From Deltaproteobacteria bacterium (GTDB lineage Bacteria; Myxococcota; Polyangia; Haliangiales; Haliangiaceae): a stretch of 27,513 nt of DNA. Of this stretch, positions 16,187 through 25,079 are shown piece by piece. The notes under the pieces are model-generated. The model was not told the DNA's origin and did not search any database. It saw nothing but the letters and a program-made list of their open reading frames with translations. Numbering within the stretch: the stretch's first letter is position 1; every line of letters begins with the position of its first letter. The stretch is from NCBI GenBank assembly GCA_018262455.1, contig JAGSPR010000025.1, forward strand, positions 1 through 27,513, written 5' to 3'. The position numbers and the translations under genes were made by a program.

Positions 16187-18334
16187 TCAGAACTCGCGGG
16201 TGGTCCGGCCGAAATCCGTCGTAGATGTCCCCGGTTGCCCGGTCACCTCGGTCGGCGCCGTGCCGGTGCGAAACCACAGGGCGAGGCCACCGCCCCCGGG
16301 CGCCGCGACCAGCCCGCTCTCGCGGTCGATCGCGACCTGCTCCATGCCGGCAGGTGGCGCGCCCGGGACGGCGACCAGAGGCCGCCCACCCTCGGCGGCG
16401 CGCATCGCACGCATCCACAGCGGCAGCGCGGCATGGGCGCCATCTCCCTCCGGGCCGAGCTTGTGGAGAGGGTCGTCGAACCCGAGCCATACCGCCGCGA
16501 GCACCCGCCCCGAGAATCCGATGAACCACGCATCGGTGTTGTCGTTCGTGGTGCCGGTCTTGCCCGCGGCCGGTCGCCCGAGTCCGCTCGCCGCCGCCGC
16601 GGTACCGCGGGAGACCACGGCGGCCATCATGTCCTGGAGCTGGAACGCGGTGCGCTCGTCCACGAGCTGGCCGCCCACGGCGCCGACCCGTTCATCTGGG
16701 TCCGTGCCGGCGGTGGCCGCAAGCCGATCGAACCGGCGATCGGGATCGAGCCACGGATCCTCCGGCACGGCGACATCGAACAGGACGTTCCCGCCTCGCC
16801 GGATCCGCACCGCGAACCGGGGCGCGATCGCCCAGCCTCGCCGCGCGATCACCGCGTAGCCACGCGCGAGCTCGATCGGCTTGATGCACGAGGCGCCGAG
16901 CGCCATCGGCCGGAGGTCCGCGATCGCGCTCGAGATCCCGAGCCGGCGCGCGAACGCGATGACGCGCGTGGTGCCGATGCGATCGAGGACATCGATCGCC
17001 GGTGCGTTGAGCGAGGCGGCGAACGCATCCTGGGCCAGCACGACGCCGCGGAACCGGTTGCCCGACTTCGGCTTCCAGTGGACGTTCGTGCGTTCGTCGT
17101 ACTCGGCGATCGGCGCGTCGCGCAGCGCGGTCCCCGGCGTGATCGCGCCGCCGTCGAGCGCCGCCCCGTAGACCATCGGCTTCCACGCCGACCCGGGCTG
17201 GCGGCAGCTCTGCAACATCCGATCGAAGCGATCCGGATTCCACTCGCGTCCGCCGACGAGAGCCTCGACGTACCCCGTGTGGTGATCCCAGATCAGCGCC
17301 GCGACCTGCGACCTCCCCCAGCGATCGGCTTGCGCCACCGCGTCCCGCTGGAGCTCGGTCCCGAGCGCCGGCGCGGCCGCGGTCTCGATCGTGAGGCCAC
17401 CGAGCTGGAGGTCGGCCGGTAGCGCCGCCGCGACGAGCCCGCGCACCTGCTCGGTGTACCAGGGCACGCGCGTGCCGTAGCTCGGCTTCGGGCGGTGGAG
17501 CGCGATCGGGGATCCCGCGGCCTGCCCTCGGGTGGCGTCGTCGATCATCCCGGCGCGCATCATGCGCTGGAGGATCTCGTCGCGACGCGCGCGCGCGGCC
17601 TCGGGGTGGCGGTAGGGATCGAGCCGCGTCGGCGCCTGGATGAGCCCCGCGAGCATCGCGGCTTGTGGGAGGTCGAGCTCGGCAACATCGCGATCGAAGT
17701 ACGCGCGCGCCGCCGCGGCCATGCCGTATGCGTTCTCGCCGAGGAACACGAATGCCAGGTAGGTCTCGAGCACCTCGCGCTTGGTCCACCGGCGCTCGAT
17801 CGCGCGGGCCATCAGCGCCTCGCGCACCTTGCGCCTCACGCTGCGCACGTTGCCGATCTTCTCGGGCAACAGGTTCCGCGCGAGCTGCTGCGTGATGGTC
17901 GAGGCGCCCTCGACGACCCGGTTGGCACGGTAGTTCGCCCACGCGGCACGCACGATCGCGGGGTAGTCGACGCCGCGGTGGTCATAGAACCGTACGTCCT
18001 CGGCCGCGAGCACTGCCTGGACGAGCCGCGGTGGCATCCGCTCGAGCGCGAGGACCGTGCGGTGGCCGACCGCCTTGCCGTCCTCGAACGGCAGCTCGGC
18101 GAGCCGCGTCCCGTCGGCCGCGATGATGTACGACGTCTGCGGCGCTGCCCTGCGCCACGCCGCGAGATCCGGGGCGTCGGGGAGGTCGCGCGCCCAGCCA
18201 CGCAGGGCGACGGCGACCACGAGCGCGACGATGATCGGCGCCGCGATCAGGAGCCAGATCGTCGCGAGCAGCGGCAGCCGCCACCACCAGCCACCGTCGC
18301 GCCGATTCGCGACGATGACTCGCTGGTCGGTCAC
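16187..18334 (-). CDS. Class A penicillin-binding protein (bifunctional peptidoglycan synthase)
   Basis: A 715-residue PBP1-type enzyme that polymerises and cross-links peptidoglycan. One transmembrane helix (LLATIWLLIAAPIIVALVVA, about 22-44) anchors it with the bulk in the periplasm. The glycosyltransferase domain has AAEDVRFYDHRGVD (Glu112) and EGASTITQQLARN. The transpeptidase domain has QPGSAWKP (SxxK, about residue 380), SLNAPA (SxN) and KTGTTNDNTDAW (KTG, about 590). All catalytic motifs are intact. The frame is open far upstream, but GTG 18334 is the likely start because it overlaps the stop of the upstream gene as GTGA and a GCGAGG precedes it. Translation should be coupled to the MBL-fold gene. 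Confidence 0.93.
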   Translation of the reverse strand: MTDQRVIVANRRDGGWWWRLPLLATIWLLIAAPIIVALVVAVALRGWARDLPDAPDLAAWRRAAPQTSYIIAADGTRLAELPFEDGKAVGHRTVLALERMPPRLVQAVLAAEDVRFYDHRGVDYPAIVRAAWANYRANRVVEGASTITQQLARNLLPEKIGNVRSVRRKVREALMARAIERRWTKREVLETYLAFVFLGENAYGMAAAARAYFDRDVAELDLPQAAMLAGLIQAPTRLDPYRHPEAARARRDEILQRMMRAGMIDDATRGQAAGSPIALHRPKPSYGTRVPWYTEQVRGLVAAALPADLQLGGLTIETAAAPALGTELQRDAVAQADRWGRSQVAALIWDHHTGYVEALVGGREWNPDRFDRMLQSCRQPGSAWKPMVYGAALDGGAITPGTALRDAPIAEYDERTNVHWKPKSGNRFRGVVLAQDAFAASLNAPAIDVLDRIGTTRVIAFARRLGISSAIADLRPMALGASCIKPIELARGYAVIARRGWAIAPRFAVRIRRGGNVLFDVAVPEDPWLDPDRRFDRLAATAGTDPDERVGAVGGQLVDERTAFQLQDMMAAVVSRGTAAAASGLGRPAAGKTGTTNDNTDAWFIGFSGRVLAAVWLGFDDPLHKLGPEGDGAHAALPLWMRAMRAAEGGRPLVAVPGAPPAGMEQVAIDRESGLVAAPGGGGLALWFRTGTAPTEVTGQPGTSTTDFGRTTREF

Positions 18335-19458
18335 CTCGCGGCCTCGCGCGGGAACAGCGTCATCTGATGGGGCGGCCCGATGATGCGGGCGCGCGGCCCG
18401 AGCACGCCCGCGATCGCCTCGGCGAACGCGCCGGTCACGAACACCTCGCGCGCGCTCGTGGCCTCGATCCATTCGAGCAGTTGCTCGCGATCGGCGGCAT
18501 TCGCCCACGCGAACGCAGCATCGCAGGTGCCTCGGCCTTCGAGCGCACGACCCGATACCAGCGCGGTGGCGAACGGCCGATCCGCGAGCGCGCGCGCCAG
18601 CCCTCCTCGATCGGAGTCGAGCCACACCACGGCGCGCGGCTCGCGGCCGGGCGAGGTGATCACGAGCTCACCGGATCGTGAGGCGAGCGACGAGATCGCG
18701 GTGCCGCTGATCGGGTACCGATCGCGCACCGCCCGTGCGGGGTTGCTGTGCTCCTCGATCGTGACGCCCGTGCCCGCGAGCTCGCCGGCGCGGCGAGCCA
18801 GATCGCGGATCGCCCGGGCCCCCGAGAGCGCGATCCCCGCCGCGTGCAGGCAGGCCGCGACCTCGAGGCCGTCGAGCGCGGTGTCGACGAACAGCACGGG
18901 CCGTCGAGCGGTCGCGAGCTGCGCGCGAACCCAGTCGAGCGTCTGCGCGATCGCATCGCCGAGCGGCGGAAAGCGTTGGTGCTCGGCCCCGTAGGGAGCG
19001 GCCACCACCACCGCGTGGCTCGTGCGGACCTCCGCGACCTCGATCGCTTCGCCGGCACGCGGACCTCGCAGCGGCCGCACGGCGCCCGCGTACAGCACGC
19101 GCTTGCCGTCGTGATCGACGTGCAGCGCCGCCGCGCCCGGACCTCGCCCCGACGCGACGAGCTCGAGCCGCACGGTCCCGAGCGTGAACCGGCGGTGGAG
19201 CGGCACGCCGAGGTGGCCTCCGCCGCGCGCGCCGAGCAACGCCAGCGTGAGCGGGCTGCCGATCAGCTGGTGATGGCCGGCGCGTCCGACGCGGTCCGCG
19301 GACGACACGAAGCAGACGTCGCGCCTGCGTCGCGCGTCGCACCAGATCGGCGTGCCCGTGAGGTGGACGCCATCGCGCCACGTCACTGCCGCGATCGGAG
19401 CTGTTTGTCGGCCTGCACGGCGCGCCACAGCTGACGGTGCCACCCACTCCTCGATCAC
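18331..19458 (-). CDS. Metal-site-less MBL-fold protein related to ligase-associated exonucleases
   Basis: A 375-residue protein whose pattern follows the beta-lactamase-fold exonucleases linked to DNA ligase and CPSF-like nucleases, but with every metal-ligand motif changed. Where the family has THAHADHA this protein reads SSADRVGRA; AGHILGSA becomes SGRGPGAA; SGDYK becomes AGAVR; ESTFGLP becomes AAPYGAE; SDHADW becomes ANAADR; VTHG becomes VTGA. The fold-defining segments between them are kept (ALHVDHDGKRVLY, PVLFVDTALDGLEVAACL, REVFVTGAFAEAI). It is probably a catalytically dead homologue with a binding or scaffold role. The family match is my own motif comparison. The start is GTG 19458; GTG 19443, four bases after GAGGAG, is a good alternative. 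The stop overlaps the PBP start. Confidence 0.65.
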   Translation of the reverse strand: MIEEWVAPSAVARRAGRQTAPIAAVTWRDGVHLTGTPIWCDARRRRDVCFVSSADRVGRAGHHQLIGSPLTLALLGARGGGHLGVPLHRRFTLGTVRLELVASGRGPGAAALHVDHDGKRVLYAGAVRPLRGPRAGEAIEVAEVRTSHAVVVAAPYGAEHQRFPPLGDAIAQTLDWVRAQLATARRPVLFVDTALDGLEVAACLHAAGIALSGARAIRDLARRAGELAGTGVTIEEHSNPARAVRDRYPISGTAISSLASRSGELVITSPGREPRAVVWLDSDRGGLARALADRPFATALVSGRALEGRGTCDAAFAWANAADREQLLEWIEATSAREVFVTGAFAEAIAGVLGPRARIIGPPHQMTLFPREAAR

Positions 19459-19537
19459 GCAATGATCCGGCCCACCTCCAACCGGGCCAGATCAGCGGGA
19501 TCGGCCAGCCAGGTCGGCCAGATCGGCCGCAATGATC
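19458..19537. repeat. Direct repeats CGCAATGATC flanking a short spacer
   Basis: Perfect ten-base copies lie at 19458-19467 and 19528-19537, 70 bases apart. One touches the start codon of the MBL-fold gene and the other overlaps the stop codon of the PilZ gene. Between them GGCCAGATC occurs twice (19485-19493, 19516-19524). The arrangement could be a small duplication, a target-site duplication around an insertion or a set of regulator sites. Confidence 0.55.
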
Positions 19538-20168
19538 ACTCCACGGTGTTGGTCGGCAGCTGGCCCGCGTGGAACTGGCGTTCGAGCTCCTGCATGAGCG
19601 CGATCAGCAGCTCGCGCTGGGCTTCGTCGAGCTCGAACACGACGCCCATGCCCGGCAGCTCCTCGTCCTGTTCGAGGATCGTGTGGGACACCTTGCCCAT
19701 CAGCGACAGCGGCTGCGGCTGTCCAGGGATCGTCACCAGCATGTGGATCTGCGAGGTCTCGGGCAGCGGCTTGTTCGTGAACAGGAACACGCCTTCCTCG
19801 TTGATGTCCTTCGTGAACGTGTTCGCGGGGCCCTCGACCGCGCCGTAGGTCACCTGCAGCCGGAGCGGCAGCCGCCGCTTCTCGCGCAGGTTCAGTAGCC
19901 CGCCGCGGACGTAGCCGTTGAGATAGTTGATCTTGTCGCGCTCGGAACCGCCGAGCGCCACGACGAGCCCGTTCGGCTCCTGGCGCGAGCCGACCACCGT
20001 GCCACGCAGCGTGACGAGCCATCCACCGACATCGAGATCGATGCGGAGCTGGGTCCCGTCGACCACGTCCTCTTCGCTCTGCACGAACACCGTCCAGTCG
20101 CGGGGATCAAAGATCTTGATCCACTCGGACTGGTTCGAGAGTCGCAACTCGAGCCGGACAGCTCCCAC
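19536..20168 (-). CDS. PilZ-domain protein (myxobacterial paralogous type)
   Basis: A 210-residue cytoplasmic protein. A first beta-rich segment (about 15-85, IDLDVGGWLVTLRGTVVGSR and GLVVALGG) precedes a PilZ domain (about 90-190) with EKRRLPLRLQVTY, fitting the RxxxR c-di-GMP loop, and DINEEGVFL, a variant of DxSxxG with Asn for Ser. A C-terminal helix (DEAQRELLIALMQELERQF) closes the domain. Binding of c-di-GMP is plausible but the changed Ser makes it uncertain. In myxobacteria such proteins act in motility and development. The start is GTG 20168, with TACGAT ending six bases upstream and no Shine-Dalgarno. Confidence 0.82.
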   Translation of the reverse strand: MGAVRLELRLSNQSEWIKIFDPRDWTVFVQSEEDVVDGTQLRIDLDVGGWLVTLRGTVVGSRQEPNGLVVALGGSERDKINYLNGYVRGGLLNLREKRRLPLRLQVTYGAVEGPANTFTKDINEEGVFLFTNKPLPETSQIHMLVTIPGQPQPLSLMGKVSHTILEQDEELPGMGVVFELDEAQRELLIALMQELERQFHAGQLPTNTVE

Positions 20169-20174
20169 CGGATT

Positions 20175-20180
20175 ATCGTA
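20175..20180 (-). promoter_or_regulatory. -10-like TACGAT before the PilZ gene
   Basis: On the minus strand TACGAT ends six bases before the GTG at 20168. Sequence and spacing are identical to the element before the gene at 9389, which fixes this GTG as the probable start of a leaderless message. Confidence 0.5.
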
Positions 20181-20210
20181 CCACCCCCCACCCGCCGCGC
20201 GGGTGACTCG

Positions 20211-21131
20211 CTACCGCGGCACGATCCCGATCGCGATGTGCAGCGTGGTGGGCTTGCCCCCCCGGATCACCTGGACCGTGACGTTCCGAGCGGTCGACAC
20301 GCGGGCGTAGAGCTCCGCCGTGTCATCGAGGGTGCGCAGCGGCCTGTCGTCGACGCCAGAGACCACATCGCCGACCCGGAGCCCGGCCCTGGCGAACAGC
20401 GAGCCGTCGGAGACCTGCTCGATCCGCACCCCGCTGTTCGTGAATGCGCCACGGATCGAGCCGAGCAGCGCATGAAAGTCTTCGAGCGCGTGGTCGACAT
20501 CGGTCCGCGAGATCACCACGTCGGTCCGGGTGCCGCTGGAGGGCGCCCGGTGCGCGCGGTTCGGCGTCGGGGGCCGCGGGTCCGGCGTCGCCTTGGGGCC
20601 GGCGTCCTCGGCGTCCGCATCGGTCAGCGCCTCCGAGTAGGCCGTGCCGATCGACTCGCTCCAGTCGACCGATTCTCCCGCATAAGGATCCACCGGCGCC
20701 GGCTGCGGGCCGGGCGGGGCGGGTGGGGCGCTCGGCCGCACCGGGCGGGTGTTCGAGGCGCTCGGCGGTGCGCCCGGCGTCGCGGGGATGAGCGATGGCA
20801 GAGCCGTCAGGACGATCTGGGTATTGTGGCCGGTCAGCGTGACCTGGTCCTCGGCGATCGCCTCGACGGCGTATCCGGCGACCTGCATGCCGACCTCGAC
20901 CACGAGGTGCGTGTTGCGAGTCGGGTCGAACAGCAGGGCTTGCGAGCTCTCCGGCATCACCTGGAGCAGGCGGAGCGGGATGGTGCCGCGGGACGGCGCA
21001 GCAGGTCGTGGTGGCGGGCCAACTCGACTCGGGCCCACCACCCTCGATGGTGGGGCGGATGGTGGGGCGGATGGTTGAGCAACGGCCGTGCTGGTCAGAA
21101 CAACGATGAAGAAGCTGGCTGGACGAAACAT
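20211..21131 (-). CDS. GspC-like secreted protein with HR and PDZ domains
   Basis: A 306-residue protein. MFRPASFFIVVLTSTAVAQ is a signal peptide with AxA-type cleavage (TAVAQ). After a Pro-rich stretch, residues about 45-105 (IPLRLLQVMPESSQALLFDP...LVVEVGMQVAGYAVEAIAEDQVTL) resemble the HR domain of GspC, the clamp between inner-membrane and outer-membrane parts of type II secretion. A second Pro-rich linker leads to a C-terminal PDZ domain (about 220-305: DGSLFARAGLRVGDVVSGVDD). Real GspC has a membrane anchor at its N-terminus, whereas this one looks cleaved. No other T2SS gene is adjacent, so it may be an orphan. ATG 21131 is chosen for the signal peptide. A GC-rich hairpin lies in the leader (about 21137-21162). 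Confidence 0.7.
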   Translation of the reverse strand: MFRPASFFIVVLTSTAVAQPSAPPSAPPSRVVGPSRVGPPPRPAAPSRGTIPLRLLQVMPESSQALLFDPTRNTHLVVEVGMQVAGYAVEAIAEDQVTLTGHNTQIVLTALPSLIPATPGAPPSASNTRPVRPSAPPAPPGPQPAPVDPYAGESVDWSESIGTAYSEALTDADAEDAGPKATPDPRPPTPNRAHRAPSSGTRTDVVISRTDVDHALEDFHALLGSIRGAFTNSGVRIEQVSDGSLFARAGLRVGDVVSGVDDRPLRTLDDTAELYARVSTARNVTVQVIRGGKPTTLHIAIGIVPR

Positions 21132-21269
21132 GCTTGGGCGGTGGTGCAAGCACCAAGCCGCCACCTGTCGGAACAACACGGTGGCGCCCGTCGACGATCG
21201 AGCCCCGCGGACGCGCGCTCTGGCACCAACGCGACGCGCTTGATGAGCAGGGCGCTCTGAGCCATCGGC

Positions 21270-22133
<864 letters not shown>

Positions 22134-22243
22134 GGCTTGTATCGAGCGTACGGGATCAATGGTGTCGTTGCAACGCTCGCGCCTTGCGTGCTACCTGCAC
22201 GACCTCTGACCTGATCACGACGCCCCAGCCCGACGAAGACGAC

Positions 22244-22984
22244 ATGCCCGAGACGAAGAACCTGCCGCGCCACCTCGGCATCATCATGGATGGCAACGGT
22301 CGGTGGGCGCAGCGGCACGGTCGACCGCGCCTGGACGGCCACCGCCAGGGCGCCGAGTCGGTGCGCGACATCACCCGCGCTTGCCGCGAGCTCGGTATCG
22401 AGGCGCTCACCCTGTACGCGTTCTCGTCGCAGAACTGGGCGAGACCGGCCGACGAGGTCGCCGGACTGATGCACCTCCTGCGCGAGTTCTTGATCGACGA
22501 GCGCGCCGAGATCCTCGAGAACCAGATCCGGCTCGAGGCCATCGGTGACGTCGAGCGGCTGCCTCCCATGGTCACCGAGCCACTCCAGGAGCTGCGTGCG
22601 GCCTCCGCGGGCAATCGCGGAATGACGCTCACCCTGGCGCTGTCGTACGGCGGTCGCGAGTCGATCGCGCGCGCGGTGCGTGCGGCGATGCACGACGCGG
22701 TGGCGGGCAAGCTGCGGCCCGAGGATCTCGACGTCGATCGGTTCAACGCCTACCTCCCGACCGCCGCGCTGCCGCAGGTCGATCTGCTGATCCGGACCAG
22801 TGGCGAGCAGCGGATCTCGAACTTTCTACTGTGGGAGATCGCGTACGCCGAGCTGGTGTTCATCGACGTCCAGTGGCCCGAGTTCCGGCGCGCGCAGCTG
22901 CTCCAGTGCCTCGAGCAGTTCGGGGCCCGCGAGCGCCGGTTCGGCCTCACCTCGGCCCAGCTCGCGTCCGACGTCGACTCGTAG
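22244..22984 (+). CDS. uppS: Undecaprenyl diphosphate synthase (isoprenyl transferase)
   Basis: A 246-residue cis-prenyltransferase that makes the C55 lipid carrier for peptidoglycan and surface polysaccharides. It has HLGIIMDGNGRWA with the catalytic Asp, RQGAESVRDI, LTLYAFSSQNWARP, and at the end LLIRTSGEQRISNFLLWE and FIDVQWPEF. The family usually reads FSSENW; here Glu is Gln. The start ATG 22244 leaves MPETKNLPRHLG before the conserved core. An in-frame TTG at 22184 would add 20 residues of low conservation. cdsA follows 70 bases later, the normal uppS-cdsA order, but dxr and rseP do not follow. Confidence 0.96.
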   Translation: MPETKNLPRHLGIIMDGNGRWAQRHGRPRLDGHRQGAESVRDITRACRELGIEALTLYAFSSQNWARPADEVAGLMHLLREFLIDERAEILENQIRLEAIGDVERLPPMVTEPLQELRAASAGNRGMTLTLALSYGGRESIARAVRAAMHDAVAGKLRPEDLDVDRFNAYLPTAALPQVDLLIRTSGEQRISNFLLWEIAYAELVFIDVQWPEFRRAQLLQCLEQFGARERRFGLTSAQLASDVDS

Positions 22985-23054
22985 CCCCGGGGAACGCTGG
23001 ACGGGCTGACCGGCTCTTGACCGCTCGGGCGCGCTGGGGTTAGCTGCGCGCCAC

Positions 23055-23939
23055 GTGGCCCTAGGCAACCTCGCTCAACGCGCCCTTGTGGCGGTCGTCG
23101 CAGTCCCGAACCTGCTGCTACTGCTCAGCTATCACCGCACCGAGCCGACCTGGGCCCTGATCTTCGTGGCGTCGGTGATCGCGATGTTCGAGTTCTTCGC
23201 GATGACCCTGCCCAAGCCCGACCGGCTCGCGGCCCTCGTGATGGGCGCACTGGCGTGCGCGGCGTTCTACTGGCTCGACTTCACCACCGCGGAGACCTAT
23301 TCGCTCGGTCGTCACGCGGGCACCGGCGAGCGCGTGCTGATGGCCGCCATCTCCGCCGGCTCGGCGATCACGCTGCTGCTGGCCGTGATCGTCCCGGGCC
23401 TCTACTACCTGTTCCGGTTCCGCGACATCCCGAGCGTTGCCGGCCGGTTCGCCGCGACGGTGACTGGCATCGTGTACGCCGGCCTGCTCACCACGTTCCT
23501 CGCCCTGCTCAAGCGCATCGACCCGGACCACGGCGCCAGCACGGTCGTGCTCGTCCTCATCGTGGCGTGGGTCAGCGATACCGGCGCCTACTTCGCGGGG
23601 CGGTTCCTCGGCAAGGGCAAGCTCTACGAGGCCGTCAGCCCGAAGAAGACCTGGGCGGGCGCCTGGGGCGGCCTCGCGGGCTCGCTCGCGGGCGTCATCG
23701 TGCTCAAGCTCCTGGTCGCCCACTGGCTGACCCCGTTCGACGTCATCATGATCGCGATCCCCGGCGGCATCCTGGGCCAGCTCGGGGACCTCTCCGAGTC
23801 GCTCATCAAGCGCTCGGTCGGCGTCAAGGACTCCGGCGCGCTGCTCCCGGGCCACGGCGGCATCCTCGACCGGATCGACGCGGTGCTGTTCATCGCGCCG
23901 TACGTCTACGTCTACCTGCGCGTGAAGGCGGCGATCTGA
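23055..23939 (+). CDS. cdsA: Phosphatidate cytidylyltransferase
   Basis: A 294-residue integral membrane enzyme that makes CDP-diacylglycerol from phosphatidate and CTP, the branch point of phospholipid synthesis. Seven or so hydrophobic helices are visible. The C-terminal CdsA signature is complete: SPKKTWAGAWGG, then QLGDLSESLIKRSVGVKDSG, LLPGHGGILDRIDAVLF. The start is GTG 23055, reading VALGNLAQRAL, with no upstream alternative that adds conserved sequence. TTAGCT ends nine bases before it. Two GC-rich hairpins follow the stop. Confidence 0.96.
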   Translation: MALGNLAQRALVAVVAVPNLLLLLSYHRTEPTWALIFVASVIAMFEFFAMTLPKPDRLAALVMGALACAAFYWLDFTTAETYSLGRHAGTGERVLMAAISAGSAITLLLAVIVPGLYYLFRFRDIPSVAGRFAATVTGIVYAGLLTTFLALLKRIDPDHGASTVVLVLIVAWVSDTGAYFAGRFLGKGKLYEAVSPKKTWAGAWGGLAGSLAGVIVLKLLVAHWLTPFDVIMIAIPGGILGQLGDLSESLIKRSVGVKDSGALLPGHGGILDRIDAVLFIAPYVYVYLRVKAAI

Positions 23940-23943
23940 GGCT

Positions 23944-23970
23944 GGGTCCGCCCGGACCCGGCAGCCTGCC
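23944..23970 (+). terminator. Tandem hairpins after cdsA
   Basis: GGGTCC-GCCC-GGACCC (23944-23959) is followed at once by GGCAG-C-CTGCC (23960-23970). They start four bases after the cdsA stop. No T run follows, so this is either a Rho-type or a structural transcript end. Confidence 0.4.
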
Positions 23971-23995
23971 GACCTGCGTCCACCAAGCACCCACG

Positions 23996-24024
23996 AGTTT
24001 TCGTAAGTTTTCGAAATAACTACG
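23996..24024 (+). promoter_or_regulatory. AT-rich promoter region for the small membrane peptide
   Basis: Two adjacent ten-base near-repeats, AGTTTTCGTA and AGTTTTCGAA (23996-24015), run into AATAACTACG. This is the most AT-rich short stretch in the window. It ends about 25 bases before the start codon of the small gene and probably holds its promoter. The exact boxes are uncertain. Confidence 0.4.
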
Positions 24025-24049
24025 TGTTCAGCTGGCAGAGGAGCTGCAG

Positions 24050-24139
24050 TTGCCGGCTTCCATGACCCGCTTCGATCGCACGTGGGAGCCGCTCGTGGTG
24101 CTGCTGGTCGCCGCGGCGCTGTGGTTTGGAACGCTGTGA
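24050..24139 (+). CDS. Small single-helix membrane peptide (29 aa)
   Basis: A tiny gene that would be missed by length cut-offs. From TTG 24050 it encodes 29 residues: a short polar start (PASMTRFDRTWEP) and one hydrophobic helix (LVVLLVAAALWFGTL) ending at the stop. A strong GAGGAG (24038-24043) sits six bases before the TTG, in contrast with most genes here, which have no Shine-Dalgarno. ATG 24062 is an in-frame alternative but too far from that site. CAGCT (24029-24033) and AGCTG (24042-24046) could fold the site into a hairpin. It ends 13 bases before the end of the convergent MerR-TPR gene. Function unknown; it could be a membrane-protein modulator. Confidence 0.5.
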   Translation: MPASMTRFDRTWEPLVVLLVAAALWFGTL

Positions 24140-24152
24140 CGGGCCGGAACCG

Positions 24153-25079
24153 CTACGCCGCGATCTGCTCGAGGAACGTGCGGGCGTGGCCGGCCCAGGC
24201 GCTCGCGGTGTCGAGCTCGAGGTAGCGTTCGAGGTGGTGGCGTGCCTGCGCCGCGCCGCCCACCTGGGCGAGCATGATGCCGAGGTTGTAGTGGGCGTCC
24301 GCGAACTCGGGCGCCGCGGCGCAGACCTTGCGAAGCTCGGCGATCGCCAGCTCGGTCTCGCCGAGGTCCTCGTGCAGGTTGGCGAGGTTGTAGCGAGCCT
24401 CGGGCTGCCCGGGATCGCACTGCAGGGCGCGCTCGTAGCACCTGCGGGCCTCCTCGAGCTCACCCTGGCGATAGACCAGGTTGCCGAGGTTGGTGAGCGC
24501 GGCCGCCATGTTCGGCTCGAGCTCGATCGCCTGGCGGAACAGGTGCTCGGCGATCTGCGAGTCGCCGCGGTCCTCGGCGGCGCACGCCTCGACGAAGTGG
24601 CGGTAGGCCGTGGTGCCGCCGTTGGCCTCGGTCGGGCTGTCCTCGATCGACTGCGGTGCGCCATCCGGCGACGGACTGACGCGCGGCATCGAGAGCACCT
24701 GCGCGACGTGCTCGCCGAAGCTCGGCAGGTTGAACGCCATCACGACCTGGCCGCCGATCGGCTGGAACGCCACGTCATCGGCGAGCGCCACGATCGTCTC
24801 GCCATCACAGCACACGCGGAGCCGCGTCGCGGGGTGCGTGTCATCGGGCAGGGCCTTGCGGAGCGCCTCGACGTTCTTGCGCACCTTCTGGAGTGGCATG
24901 CCGGTCGAGGTCAGATCCTTGGCGGACTTGACGGCGACGAGATCGCAGAACGTGTAATAGAACCGGCCGCCCTTGCGCACGGTGGGGCCGACGAAGCCGG
25001 TCTGCATCCAGTAGCGCAGCCGCGACTCCTGGAGGGCGAGGATCCGGGACACGTCGCGGATGCTGTACAGCTCGATCAT
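24153..25079 (-). CDS. MerR-type helix-turn-helix protein with TPR repeats
   Basis: A 308-residue fusion. The N-terminus (about 1-70) is a MerR-type winged helix: YSIRDVSRILALQESRLRYWMQTGFV, then GRFYYTFCDLVAVKSAKDL. The middle (about 75-160) is a linker with no recognised domain. The C-terminal half has four TPR-like repeats (AEHLFRQAIELEPN, EARRCYERALQCDPGQ, AIAELRKVCAAAPEF, ARHHLERYLELD). A MerR HTH with TPRs in place of an effector domain suggests that a protein partner, not a metal or drug, controls DNA binding. The ATG at 25079 overlaps the previous stop as ATGA and has GAGGAG six bases before it; ATG 25085 lies directly on that site and is less likely. Confidence 0.85.
   Translation of the reverse strand: MIELYSIRDVSRILALQESRLRYWMQTGFVGPTVRKGGRFYYTFCDLVAVKSAKDLTSTGMPLQKVRKNVEALRKALPDDTHPATRLRVCCDGETIVALADDVAFQPIGGQVVMAFNLPSFGEHVAQVLSMPRVSPSPDGAPQSIEDSPTEANGGTTAYRHFVEACAAEDRGDSQIAEHLFRQAIELEPNMAAALTNLGNLVYRQGELEEARRCYERALQCDPGQPEARYNLANLHEDLGETELAIAELRKVCAAAPEFADAHYNLGIMLAQVGGAAQARHHLERYLELDTASAWAGHARTFLEQIAA

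Noticed and set aside
15461..17422. 653-residue plus-strand open frame across tatB and the PBP gene
   Set aside because: It reads antisense through two confident genes and repeat copy B; composition is typical of a shadow frame.
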